Shown: positions 17,714-26,329 of the stretch, piece after piece
Numbering within the stretch: the stretch's first letter is position 1
How the letters are laid out: each line of letters starts with the position of its first letter
NCBI GenBank assembly: GCA_965602035.1
Contig: OZ271919.1
Span: 682,001 to 746,000, forward strand
Reading direction: 5' to 3'
DNA length: 64,000 bases
DNA from: Natronospirillum sp965602035
GTDB taxonomy: Bacteria; Pseudomonadota; Gammaproteobacteria; Pseudomonadales; Natronospirillaceae
Notes under the pieces: generated by a model
The model's database searches: none
What the model was told of the DNA's origin: nothing
What the model saw: the letters and a program-made list of their open reading frames with translations, nothing else
Made by a program: the position numbers and the translations under genes

Positions 17714-18871
17714 TCAGCGGCGGGCGAGGGTGCGCCAGAGCCACTCTGCAGGCCCGCTTTTGAAGCGCTGCAGCCAGAGTGGAGAGGCCACGAGAGCTGT
17801 GAGGGTAAACGCGACGGGCAAGCCGGTCATTAACCAGAGGGGTGGTCGCCCGAACAACCCGAGGCCGTAATACAGCGCGGTTGCCAGCAGTGACTGCAGC
17901 AAGTACAGAGACAACGCCAGCTGCCCGCAGGCGATGAGGCCGCGGCGCAATCGTGCGCCGAGCGCCGGTAGTACCGATATCAGGAGCAGGGCGTAGGCAC
18001 CGCCGAGCAGCAGACTCAGCCAGTCGTGCCATACGGGTTCCAGCAGCAGGTGATAGGCGGGGTCCGACAGGTGGTGCGCGGTGAATGAATTGAGCCACAG
18101 CCCACCGGAGGCCAGAAGGGCAATGACCAGCGCGGGCCCGGCCGCATGAAAGCGTGTCGGCAGTCGATCCGCCAGATGGGCACGGGCGGCAACCATCCCC
18201 AGACAGATCAGCGCCAGGGTCTGCCAGAGACTGCCCTGCAGATAATCCTGGCTGTGGCGCCGCCACGCCGTCTCCATGCGCTGGGCCAACTGCTCCGACC
18301 AGGTCCCCTGATAGGCCAGTGACTCCAGGGAAAGCCGGGCTTCCGCGGGTGACCACAGCTGCATCAGTGCGTCCTGAATCTGGGGTCCTGCCGTCTGGCG
18401 CAGCCCTATGTAGGTGACAATATTGAGCAGTGCCGGTACCAGGTAGAGAAGTGCGGCAGCGAGCAGCAGTCTGCCGCTGGACAGACGGGAGAGCAACAAG
18501 GCGAGAACCCCGGCGACACTGTAGAGCAGCAGTATGTCGCCGTACCAGATCAGGTAGGCGTGCACCAGGCCAAGCGCGCCGAGTACGGCCAGCCGTCGTG
18601 CGACCGTCTGCCGATCCGGGAAGCGCTGGAGTTGCAACGCCAGGCTGTACCCGAACAACAGGCTCAGCAGGGGCAGGAACTTGTAGTTGCCGAATACCAT
18701 CGTGAACTGCCAGTACCGGTGGGCTGCTGAGCCTTCCTCGACCCAGGCCAGCGCATTGAAGGTCGCCATTTCGGGCCAGGCAAATGCGAACTGATTAACC
18801 CAGAACACACCCAATACGGCCAGCCCGCGCAGGGCATCGACCCTAGTGTCACGCCCGGCTCCCGGGCTCAC
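17714..18871 (-). CDS. DUF418 family multipass membrane protein
   Basis: A hydrophobic protein of about 385 residues with roughly eight to ten membrane helices. The N-terminal DTRVDALRGLAVLGVFWVN motif and the C-terminal GRPPLWLMTG...PLWLQRFKSGPAEWLWR region, with the final GPxEWLWR, define DUF418. The N-terminal motif resembles acyltransferase-3/heparan-acetyltransferase type proteins, but the substrate is unknown. I placed the start at the GTG at 18871, which overlaps the trmA stop as GTGA; an in-frame GTG at 18883 is equally possible. Translational coupling with trmA is likely. Its 3' end faces the heptamer arrays and rlmL. Confidence 0.82.
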   Translation of the reverse strand: MSPGAGRDTRVDALRGLAVLGVFWVNQFAFAWPEMATFNALAWVEEGSAAHRYWQFTMVFGNYKFLPLLSLLFGYSLALQLQRFPDRQTVARRLAVLGALGLVHAYLIWYGDILLLYSVAGVLALLLSRLSSGRLLLAAALLYLVPALLNIVTYIGLRQTAGPQIQDALMQLWSPAEARLSLESLAYQGTWSEQLAQRMETAWRRHSQDYLQGSLWQTLALICLGMVAARAHLADRLPTRFHAAGPALVIALLASGGLWLNSFTAHHLSDPAYHLLLEPVWHDWLSLLLGGAYALLLISVLPALGARLRRGLIACGQLALSLYLLQSLLATALYYGLGLFGRPPLWLMTGLPVAFTLTALVASPLWLQRFKSGPAEWLWRTLARR

Positions 18872-19974
18872 GGCCGACGGCACAGCAGCACACCCGCTTC
18901 CCGGTGATGGGTATACGGAAACTGGTCAAACATCGCCAGTCGCTCAATACGATGGGTTGAAGCCAGCGCCTGGCAGTTCCTGAGCAGCGTCTCCGGGTTG
19001 CAGGAGATATAGAGAATTGACGGAAACTCACGCACCAGCTCCAGCGTTCTGTCGTCGAGTCCCGCACGGGGCGGGTCTACAAAGACCGTCCTGAAATCGT
19101 AGGCAGGCAGGTCGTACTTGGCAATACGCCGGCCGCCGCCGCCATGCCAGCCCTGCGCGAAGTCTTCCGCCGACATCCTGCCGACGCGGATATTGTCACG
19201 CTGATTCATGGCAATATTGTGTTCAGCGGCGCGCACCGAGGTCCGTGCTATCTCTGTGGCGAGCACCTTCCGGAAATGGCGGGACAGGGGCAGGGTAAAG
19301 GTGCCCAGACCACAATAAAGTTCCAACAGGTCTCCGTCGGGTACCTTTTCCGCCTGGTCACAGGCCCACTGAAGCATGTGTTCGCACACCCGGGCGTTCG
19401 GCTGGATGAACCCGTTTTCTGTTTGCCGGTAACGAAACGGCCGCCCGTCAACGGTGAGTGTTTCGGTGACGTAATCAGTGTCCAGCACGATTCGCTGTTT
19501 GCGGGATCGACCGATAATCCGGATGCCAAGCTGGTCAGACAGTGCCGTTGCTGCGGCTTCCCAGGCAGTGTCCAGTCGCCGGTGGTAGATCAGGGTCACC
19601 AGGGCTTCACCGGACAGTGTGGTGAGGAACTCAACCTGGAACAGCCGACGGCGCAGTCGGTCATCGGCCTCGATGGCGGAACGGAGTAATGGCATCAGCC
19701 GATTGATGGTGTCCGACCCCATCGGAAAGTCCGGCACTTCGATGGGCGTTTTCGGTTCTGCGGGATCGAACATGGCAAAGAACGACCGGTCGCCGTCGTG
19801 CCAGAGCCGGAATTCGGCACGCATGCGAAAGTGGCTGCGCGGAGAGGCGTAGACATCCATGCCCTGGCGTTCGGGGTTGTAGAGGTCCGCAAACTCTTTC
19901 GCCAACTGATCGGCTTTTGCCTGTAGCTGACGGTCGTACTGGTCCGGGAATACCTGGCCGGGTCGCGTGCTCAT
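18868..19974 (-). CDS. trmA: tRNA (uracil-5-)-methyltransferase
   Basis: A 368-residue enzyme making 5-methyluridine at position 54 of the tRNA T-loop (and U341 of tmRNA in E. coli) with SAM. The SAM fold shows LLELYCGLGTFTLPLSRHF, then FVDPPRAGLDDRTLELV near residue 300 and the catalytic Cys in YISCNPETLLRN near residue 324. The N-terminal PDQYDRQLQAKADQL and MRAEFRLWHDG segments are those of TrmA and not of RlmC/RlmD, which have an Fe-S cysteine cluster; none is seen here. The stop overlaps the start of the DUF418 gene. The length is typical (366). Confidence 0.96.
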   Translation of the reverse strand: MSTRPGQVFPDQYDRQLQAKADQLAKEFADLYNPERQGMDVYASPRSHFRMRAEFRLWHDGDRSFFAMFDPAEPKTPIEVPDFPMGSDTINRLMPLLRSAIEADDRLRRRLFQVEFLTTLSGEALVTLIYHRRLDTAWEAAATALSDQLGIRIIGRSRKQRIVLDTDYVTETLTVDGRPFRYRQTENGFIQPNARVCEHMLQWACDQAEKVPDGDLLELYCGLGTFTLPLSRHFRKVLATEIARTSVRAAEHNIAMNQRDNIRVGRMSAEDFAQGWHGGGGRRIAKYDLPAYDFRTVFVDPPRAGLDDRTLELVREFPSILYISCNPETLLRNCQALASTHRIERLAMFDQFPYTHHREAGVLLCRRP

Positions 19975-20060
19975 GCAGTTCTCAGGTCTTGCTCACAGAG
20001 CGCGCGAGTGTAGCCCAATGCCGCAGTTGACGAAATGGTCCCGGTAATTCCGTTCGGCCG

Positions 20061-20879
20061 TCAGTGCGGGAAGCGGTCCAGACCGACATTGTCCATGATG
20101 CGTGTGGCGATTTCTTCGACCGAGAAGTGGGTGGTGTTGATAGACATTATCCCCAGCTCACGGTAGCGCTTCTCAACCTCACGGACTTCTTTTTCACACT
20201 GTCTGAGCGAAGCATACTGGCTGTTCGGCCGACGTTCATTGCGGATGCCGGACAACTGGAAAGGATCAATGGTCAGCCCGTAAATACGGTCTCGGTGCGG
20301 CATCAGTATATCGGGCAACCCCGGGCGTTCGAGGTCTTCCGGGGTCAGCGGGTAGTTGGCTGCTTTCACCCCGAACTGCAGTGCCATGTAGAGGCAGGTC
20401 GGCGTCTTGCCACAGCGGGACACACCGATCAGGATGATATCGGCCTTGTGGTAGTCCTGTTGCCGTCCGCCGTCGTCGTTGTCCAGCGTGTAGTTGACCG
20501 ATTCAATGCGCCGATGATAGCGGCTGAACTCGTTGATAGAATGACATTTGCCGGACGTATAGGAGGACTGGCGGCCAAGCTGTTGCTCCAGCGGGCGCAG
20601 AAAGGTGTCAAAGACATCAAACAGCATGCCCTTCGATTCCATGATGATCTTGCGTACATCCTGCTTGACGATGGTATCGAACACGATGGCCGGAGCACCG
20701 TCCGCCTCGGTGGCTGCGTTGATGCGCTTTACCGTCTGCCGGGCTTTTTCATCGTTGTCGACATAGGGGATGGTGATCCGTTCCACATCAATTCCGTCAA
20801 ATTGGGTGAGCAGGCTGTTGCCCAGAGTCTCGGCAGTAATGCCTGTCCCGTCGGACAGAAAAAACGCGGTTCGATGCAT
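20061..20879 (-). CDS. ppsR: Phosphoenolpyruvate synthase regulatory protein (kinase/pyrophosphorylase)
   Basis: A 272-residue DUF299-family bifunctional enzyme. It inactivates PEP synthase by ADP-dependent phosphorylation of a Thr next to the catalytic His and reactivates it by phosphate-dependent removal. The N-terminal MHRTAFFLSDGTGITAETLG block and the P-loop-like GVSRCGKTPT are diagnostic; IEFAIN-type variants of the plant and plastid form are absent. The ATG at 20879 was chosen because the family starts here and GGGAG lies ten bases upstream; a TTG at 20945 would add a non-conserved leader. It is divergent from its presumed target ppsA across about 335 bp. Confidence 0.95.
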   Translation of the reverse strand: MHRTAFFLSDGTGITAETLGNSLLTQFDGIDVERITIPYVDNDEKARQTVKRINAATEADGAPAIVFDTIVKQDVRKIIMESKGMLFDVFDTFLRPLEQQLGRQSSYTSGKCHSINEFSRYHRRIESVNYTLDNDDGGRQQDYHKADIILIGVSRCGKTPTCLYMALQFGVKAANYPLTPEDLERPGLPDILMPHRDRIYGLTIDPFQLSGIRNERRPNSQYASLRQCEKEVREVEKRYRELGIMSINTTHFSVEEIATRIMDNVGLDRFPH

Positions 20880-21214
20880 GACGCGGTGGCTCCCGGTGGC
20901 AAACGATTTCATGCGCCAGTTTTCCAGATTAGTGCGTCGAGTCAATGTATTTTTGTTGAGTACTCCTTTATCATTCGACAGGTCGGGTCAATGTAGTCGC
21001 GGGTTTCAACGTTAATTCCGTTGACAGGCAAGTGTTGCATACTGTTCAACAGGTTGCCGCCGTCATTGACCTGTTCGGCTTCAGGCAGCGTCCAGGCCTG
21101 AGAGCGGCACTGCGAGTGCCCGCCCCGTCTGAAGGGCATGCGCAGAAGAGGTCATCAGAGCGCCGCGCCTGACCGGCGTTGATATCCACAGAAGAAATTA
21201 ACGGAGAGACTACC
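20880..21214. other. Divergent ppsR-ppsA intergenic region
   Basis: About 335 bp that should hold the promoters of both genes. A perfect TTGACA occurs at 21021-21026 (plus strand), but the nearest -10-like hexamer, CATACT at 21039, is only 12 bp away. A minus-strand frame ending at 20942 gives a protein-like tail but lacks a ribosome site (see findings). A ribosome site GGAGAG (21203-21208) precedes the ppsA TTG. No terminator or clear operator was found. Confidence 0.5.
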
Positions 21215-23596
21215 TTGCAGCACAGATACATAATCCCGCTGGAACAGGCACGCATGACCGATGTGGACAAGGTCGGCGGCAAGAATGCGTCCCTGGGTGA
21301 AATGATTCACCAGCTAAGCGATGCCGGTGTTCGGGTACCGGGCGGGTTTGCGACAACCGCGGAAGCCTATCGGGACTTCCTGGCCCATGATGGCCTGGCG
21401 GATCGTATCAAGGCGCGCCTGGAGAGCCTCGACGTCGACGATACCCGGGCGCTTCTTGAGACCGGCAAGGAGATACGCCAGTGGATCATGGATGCCTCAT
21501 TCAACCCTGAGCTGGACCAGGCCATCACCGAAGCTCATGCGGCCATGGTCGGGAACGAACCCGAGTTGCCCGTTGCGGTGCGTTCTTCGGCAACAGCCGA
21601 AGACCTGCCGGATGCATCGTTTGCCGGCCAACAGGAAACCTTTCTGAATATTCAGGGACTGGCCAACATCAAACAGGCCATCCGCGAAGTGTTCGCCTCA
21701 CTCTACAATGACCGGGCTATCTCCTACCGCGTGCACAAAGGTTTCGAGCACGAGAAAGTGGCACTGTCTGCGGGCATTCAGCGCATGGTGCGCAGCGAGA
21801 CCGGTGCCTCGGGCGTAATGTTCACACTGGATACAGAATCGGGCTTCGATCAGGCAGTGTTTATTACCGCGGCTTACGGTCTGGGTGAAACCGTGGTTCA
21901 GGGCGCGGTCAACCCCGATGAATTCTATGTCTTCAAGCCAACGGTGCGCTCCGGGGTGCCGGCAATCCTGCGCCGCACCATGGGGTCGAAGGCCGTCAAG
22001 ATGATCTGCACGGGTGAGGGCAGCGCCGGCAAAGCCGTGGAGACGGTCGATGTGGACCCTGCTGACCAGCAGCGCTTCTGCATCAATGATGCCGAAGCGG
22101 AAGAACTGGCCCGGATTGCCATCACCATTGAGAACCATTACGGCCGGCCTATGGATATTGAATGGGCGAAGGATGGTGACGACGGGCAACTGTATATTGT
22201 GCAGGCACGCCCGGAGACCGTTCGCAGCCAGGCCGGCAACAGTATTGAGCGTTATGCACTTCGTGAGACCGGCACCGTGTTGGTTGAAGGCCGTGCGATC
22301 GGTCACCGTATTGGTGCCGGCACAGTGCGCGTGGTGGACGGGCTGGCCCAGATGCATGAAGTGGCCGCCGGCGATGTGCTGGTGACTGATATGACGGACC
22401 CGGACTGGGAGCCGGTCATGAAGCGTGCCTCTGCCATTGTGACCAACCGCGGTGGCCGGACCTGCCATGCCGCCATCATTGCCCGCGAACTCGGCATCCC
22501 GGCAATTGTCGGCTGTGGCGATGCTACCGGGCGGCTGCAGAGCGGCCAGCCTGTGACGGTTGTCTGTTCTGAGGGTGACACGGGCCGTGTTTACGAGGGC
22601 GAGCTGGCGTATGACCAGCAGAGCGATGATATCGACGCCATGCCGGCACTGCCGTTCGACATCATGATGAATGTCGGCAACCCGGACCGGGCTTTTGACT
22701 TCCAGTCGCTGCCCAATGCCGGTATCGGTTTGGCACGGCTGGAGTTCATCATTAACCGCATGATCGGTGTGCACCCGAAAGCGCTGCTGGCGTTTGATGA
22801 GCAGCCGGCCGAGCTGCAGGCGCAGATTCGCGAGCGGATTGCCGGCTATGCGTCCCCTGTTGATTTTTATGTCGACAAGCTGACTGAAGGCATTTCGACG
22901 CTGGCGGCAGCGTTCTATCCGAAAAAGATCATTGTTCGTATGTCCGACTTCAAGTCGAATGAGTACGCTCACCTGCTGGGTGGCGCCCAATTCGAACCCG
23001 ATGAAGACAACCCGATGATCGGGTTCCGTGGGGCGTCACGCTATATTTCGGATGATTTCCGTCGGTGTTTTGAGCTCGAGTGCGAGGCGTTAAAACGTGT
23101 TCGCGATGTCATGAAGCTCAACAATGTGCAGATCATGATCCCGTTTGTCCGTACCGTTGACGAAGCGGCGGAGGTTACCCGTTTGCTTGGAGAAAACGGC
23201 CTGAAGCGGGGCGAGAATGGCCTCAAGGTCATCATGATGTGTGAGTTGCCATCGAACGCGTTGCTGGCCGACGAGTTCCTGGAGCACTTTGATGGCTTCT
23301 CCATTGGCTCGAACGATCTGACGCAGCTGACACTCGGTCTTGACCGGGATTCAGGCCTGGTTGCGCACCTGTTTGACGAACGCAATGAAGCGGTCAAGCG
23401 GCTTCTGGAAATGGCTATCCAGGCCTGTCGACGCGCCAACAAATATGTGGGCATCTGCGGCCAGGGCCCGTCCGATCATCCGGATCTGGCCTTCTGGCTG
23501 ATGGAGCAGGGAATCGACAGCGTGTCACTGAATCCGGATTCAGTACTGGAAACCTGGCTCTATCTGGCTGACCAGATGAAGCAGAGGACCGCCTGA
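21215..23596 (+). CDS. ppsA: Phosphoenolpyruvate synthase
   Basis: A 793-residue enzyme converting pyruvate, ATP and water to PEP, AMP and phosphate, the entry to gluconeogenesis from C3 compounds. An N-terminal ATP-grasp domain (VGGKNASLGEMI; VAVRSSATAEDLPDASFAGQ) is followed by the swivelling phosphohistidine domain with GGRTCHAAIIARELGIPAIVG, catalytic His at residue 418. The preceding Thr (TCH) is the predicted ppsR target. The C-terminal PEP/pyruvate barrel has SNDLTQLTLGLDRDSG and ICGQGPSDHPDL. The TTG at 21215 has GGAGAG six bases upstream and gives the family length (792 in E. coli). An upstream TTG at 21179 has no ribosome site. Confidence 0.97.
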   Translation: MQHRYIIPLEQARMTDVDKVGGKNASLGEMIHQLSDAGVRVPGGFATTAEAYRDFLAHDGLADRIKARLESLDVDDTRALLETGKEIRQWIMDASFNPELDQAITEAHAAMVGNEPELPVAVRSSATAEDLPDASFAGQQETFLNIQGLANIKQAIREVFASLYNDRAISYRVHKGFEHEKVALSAGIQRMVRSETGASGVMFTLDTESGFDQAVFITAAYGLGETVVQGAVNPDEFYVFKPTVRSGVPAILRRTMGSKAVKMICTGEGSAGKAVETVDVDPADQQRFCINDAEAEELARIAITIENHYGRPMDIEWAKDGDDGQLYIVQARPETVRSQAGNSIERYALRETGTVLVEGRAIGHRIGAGTVRVVDGLAQMHEVAAGDVLVTDMTDPDWEPVMKRASAIVTNRGGRTCHAAIIARELGIPAIVGCGDATGRLQSGQPVTVVCSEGDTGRVYEGELAYDQQSDDIDAMPALPFDIMMNVGNPDRAFDFQSLPNAGIGLARLEFIINRMIGVHPKALLAFDEQPAELQAQIRERIAGYASPVDFYVDKLTEGISTLAAAFYPKKIIVRMSDFKSNEYAHLLGGAQFEPDEDNPMIGFRGASRYISDDFRRCFELECEALKRVRDVMKLNNVQIMIPFVRTVDEAAEVTRLLGENGLKRGENGLKVIMMCELPSNALLADEFLEHFDGFSIGSNDLTQLTLGLDRDSGLVAHLFDERNEAVKRLLEMAIQACRRANKYVGICGQGPSDHPDLAFWLMEQGIDSVSLNPDSVLETWLYLADQMKQRTA

Positions 23597-23603
23597 CGGG
23601 TGA

Positions 23604-24194
23604 TTACGTACCGCTGATCCGGGCGTAGGCGGCCTGGATCGCCTGGAATTGTGTCACGTCACCGCCCCGGTCGGGGTGGTGGCGCTGGCACTGACGCCGG
23701 TACTGGCGTCTTATTTCCTGTCGACTGCTGCCCTGCTCGACATCCAATACCTCCCAGTCTTCGGCGGTGGCTCCCGGCTGGCCGGTCTGCAGCATTTTCC
23801 GCCAGAAGTCATTCAGCGTTTCGCGCAATGATTCGGGCGTTTCGTTCCATAAGTTATCCAGATCCAGATAATACGCCTGCATCGGATCGTGGTCTGACAC
23901 CGCATTGCCTTGTTCTGACACCGCATCGCCGACGGAGCGGGCGTACCAGATGATTCGCGTGCTGACTATCTCCAGATGCGTGCCCTTGCGCCGCCATTCG
24001 AGTGCGAGCAGGTAAAGGTGATGGAACAGCCAGAAATGAGCGCGGAACAGGGACCAGTTGTCGAGCATGTCCGGTCGGGTGAACGGACAATCCGGGTTGT
24101 CATGCAGAACCTGCATCAGTTCAAACTCGGACAGGCCGCCGGGGCGCGCTGATAACGCCTGTCTCAGGTGCGCGAGTAGCTGTGGATCAGCCAT
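23604..24194 (-). CDS. DnaJ-related protein with C-terminal J domain
   Basis: A 196-residue protein. The N-terminal 120 residues (LSEFELMQVLHDNP; LFRAHFWLFHHLYLLALEWR) match the DNA-J related domain of Gammaproteobacteria. The last 60 residues form a J domain with RRQYRRQCQRHHPDRGGD containing the HPD tripeptide needed to stimulate DnaK ATPase. It is probably a dedicated DnaK co-chaperone with unknown client. It starts 8 bp inside the end of the DUF1853 gene, so the two are coupled. It converges with ppsA at 7 bp without a visible terminator. Confidence 0.86.
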   Translation of the reverse strand: MADPQLLAHLRQALSARPGGLSEFELMQVLHDNPDCPFTRPDMLDNWSLFRAHFWLFHHLYLLALEWRRKGTHLEIVSTRIIWYARSVGDAVSEQGNAVSDHDPMQAYYLDLDNLWNETPESLRETLNDFWRKMLQTGQPGATAEDWEVLDVEQGSSRQEIRRQYRRQCQRHHPDRGGDVTQFQAIQAAYARISGT

Positions 24195-25101
24195 GGCGCA
24201 CCACCTCCGACAAAAACCGCTGTGCCCGTTCCGGCCATGTATCAGGCACGATCATCCGCCAGACGGGTTCGCTGGACGGTGCGCGGCGCCAGAGGCTCAA
24301 CATCGGGCGCTCCGGCACCCAGTGCGGTCCGGCCAGTTCCTCCGTACAGTCCACGCCACCGGCTGAGGCAGTAAGCCAGTCGCCCCGATGCACACGGTGT
24401 ATCGTACCGGTACCCATCATTTCAGACTGGCGCCACTGGGCTGCAGTCAGCCACTGCGGAATCGCTTCTGGCTGTGCGGGATCTGCCGGTTCAAAAAAGC
24501 GACCTTTCATCAGAAACTGTCGGTGGGTGATCGCGCGCGGCAGCCGGGCGCGCACGTCGGGATGATGGCTGAGCGGCAGTTGTCGCTGTCGTACATGCCG
24601 AAGCTTGCGCCCCAGTGTGTCGGCCAGACCGGGGCCGACCCACTGGTCATCGACCGGTGCCGTGCTCTCGGTGCGGATATCGGGCAGCCTGTTCAGACGC
24701 AGGTAGAATTTGACGGCCAGTTCCAGATGCACAACGTCGGTGTCATTGGCGATGATCAGGTCGATTTCGCCCAGGGTACGCTGCCCCTTTTCGGAAGACA
24801 GGGGCGCTCGGATGGGCCAGTGGGAAAGCAGCGGAACCCAGTCCGGGCTGGCCTCGATATAGTGCTGCCATAACCCTTCAAAATAGTGTCCGAGTCGACC
24901 CTGTCGAAGGTGCCAGAGGTGTTGGGCCCGGTCCGCCGACAGGCCGGCGCCCGTGGCGATCCATTCCCGGAACCAGTCACTGTTGTCACGCCACAGTCGC
25001 TGGTCGGCCCGCCGGCAGGGTTCCCTGGAGTTCACGGCCCACTGCAGATCATGAATAAGGTGAGTGGCCCGGGACTCCGGGCTATCGGCGGTGTCTGGCA
25101 T
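24187..25101 (-). CDS. DUF1853 family protein
   Basis: A 304-residue soluble protein. Features consistent with DUF1853 are HLIHDLQWAVNSRE near the start, LGHYFEGLWQHYI, and GEIDLIIANDTDVVHLELAVKFYL, a pattern like the acidic/lysine core of restriction-endonuclease-like folds (E-x-D then ELAxK). This suggests a nuclease-like fold, but activity is unproven. The ATG at 25101 is preferred; an in-frame TTG at 25131 is possible. It is divergent from nadK and overlaps the DnaJ-related gene by 8 bp. A comparable arrangement of DUF1853 near nadK occurs in Pseudomonas. Confidence 0.78.
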   Translation of the reverse strand: MPDTADSPESRATHLIHDLQWAVNSREPCRRADQRLWRDNSDWFREWIATGAGLSADRAQHLWHLRQGRLGHYFEGLWQHYIEASPDWVPLLSHWPIRAPLSSEKGQRTLGEIDLIIANDTDVVHLELAVKFYLRLNRLPDIRTESTAPVDDQWVGPGLADTLGRKLRHVRQRQLPLSHHPDVRARLPRAITHRQFLMKGRFFEPADPAQPEAIPQWLTAAQWRQSEMMGTGTIHRVHRGDWLTASAGGVDCTEELAGPHWVPERPMLSLWRRAPSSEPVWRMIVPDTWPERAQRFLSEVVRHG

Positions 25102-25157
25102 TCTGCTATGCTTTCGCTTCCATTTGCGCAACCTGTAGTCTATTGGGGATACCGGTA

Positions 25158-26060
25158 TTGAGTAAAATGCAATTCCAGCGTCTTGGAATCGTCGGGCGTC
25201 TGGGTAGCGAGAGCGTGCAGGCTACCCTGGCGCGTCTCGCGGACTGGCTGGTCAGTCAGCCGGTGGCGTTCCGGTTTGACGACCGACTGCACTCGGAGTT
25301 CCCCGGGAGTCGGGTCGAGTTTGCCACGACGGCTGAACTGGGTGACTGGGCCGATCTGATCATCGTTGTTGGTGGTGACGGTACATTGCTGACAGCGGCG
25401 CGCGACCTGGCCGGTTTTGAAAAGCCATTGCTCGGCATCAACCGTGGACGCCTTGGATTTCTGACCGATATCATGCCTGATGAGCTGGAAGCGCATGTCG
25501 GAGCGGTATTGTCGGGCCGATACGTTCTGGAGCATCGGTTCCTGTTGGAGGCCGAGGTGCTGGGGCGCAAGGATGGCGCGATAATGACGGCCCTGAATGA
25601 TGTTGTGCTGCACACCGGCCAGTCCATTCGTATGATCGAATTCGACCTCTACGTGGATAATGCGTTTGTTTACCGGCAGCGTTCCGATGGCCTCATCGTC
25701 TCAACACCGACCGGGTCAACAGCCTATGCACTCTCGGCGGGTGGGCCGATCATGCAGCCGGGGCTGGATGCCATGGCACTGGTGCCCATGTTTCCGCATA
25801 GCTTGTCCAGCCGGCCGCTCATGATCGACGGCAACAGCACGGTGGAGATAGGCCTGCTCGCAGACCCGACATCCAGCCCCAGTATTGCCTGCGACGCCCA
25901 GGCCCATACTGCGCTCGAACCCGGCGAAAGGGTACGTATCCGCAAGCATCCGCATCGTTTGCACCTGTTGCACCCCGAGGCGCACAATTACTATCAGATT
26001 TGCCGGACCAAGCTCGGTTGGGGGTCGCGCCCCGGAGCCGACCCGGATGAGCTGGATTAG
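25158..26060 (+). CDS. nadK: NAD kinase
   Basis: A 300-residue enzyme phosphorylating NAD to NADP with ATP or polyphosphate. The GGDG motif lies around residues 72-75 (VVGGDGTLLTAARDL), followed by GINRGRLGFLTDI, LNDVVLH and the conserved STPTGSTAYALSAGGP. The start is ambiguous: TTG at 25158 has GGGGAT eight bases upstream, while ATG at 25167 lacks a ribosome site and TTG at 25143 would place that site inside the gene. The length fits bacterial NadK (292-296). It heads a plus-strand run nadK-yeaC-DUF2797-pepN with gaps of 11 bp or less up to DUF2797 and 27 bp before pepN. Confidence 0.95.
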   Translation: MSKMQFQRLGIVGRLGSESVQATLARLADWLVSQPVAFRFDDRLHSEFPGSRVEFATTAELGDWADLIIVVGGDGTLLTAARDLAGFEKPLLGINRGRLGFLTDIMPDELEAHVGAVLSGRYVLEHRFLLEAEVLGRKDGAIMTALNDVVLHTGQSIRMIEFDLYVDNAFVYRQRSDGLIVSTPTGSTAYALSAGGPIMQPGLDAMALVPMFPHSLSSRPLMIDGNSTVEIGLLADPTSSPSIACDAQAHTALEPGERVRIRKHPHRLHLLHPEAHNYYQICRTKLGWGSRPGADPDELD

Positions 26061-26071
26061 AAGAGACTGAC

Positions 26072-26329
26072 ATGCCGACGTTCAATGATGTGGCCGCAGG
26101 GCTGCCGAAAGATCAGATTGACCGCATGCGCGAAGCGCTGGAGCTGGGGAAGTGGCCCGATGGGCAGGCGCTCACTGCCGAGCAGCGGGAAACCACAATG
26201 GCCGCCGTTATCGCCTGGGAGACACAGCATCTGTCGCCTGAGCAACGGTCCGGCTATCTGCCACCGCATCCCGGCAGGAAAAAGGCCGCCTCCTCCAGAA
26301 TACCGACAGTGAGCAAAGACGATGAGTGA
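26072..26329 (+). CDS. yeaC: YeaC-like DUF1315 family protein
   Basis: An 85-residue soluble protein. MREALELGKWPDGQALTAEQ followed by METTM-like and AVIAWETQHLSPEQRSGYLP is the DUF1315 pattern of E. coli YeaC. The function is unknown. A GAAGAG ribosome site sits before the ATG. It starts 11 bp after nadK and its last 8 bp overlap DUF2797, implying one transcript. The C-terminal tail is basic and not conserved. Confidence 0.82.
   Translation: MPTFNDVAAGLPKDQIDRMREALELGKWPDGQALTAEQRETTMAAVIAWETQHLSPEQRSGYLPPHPGRKKAASSRIPTVSKDDE

Noticed and set aside
21021..21044. ppsA promoter built on the perfect TTGACA at 21021
   Set aside because: The only -10-like hexamer nearby (CATACT at 21039) is 12 bp away, too short for a sigma-70 promoter; no match lies at 16-18 bp.
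21698..22990. A 430-codon minus-strand frame over ppsA
   Set aside because: It is antisense to the PEP synthase core and has no conserved motif.
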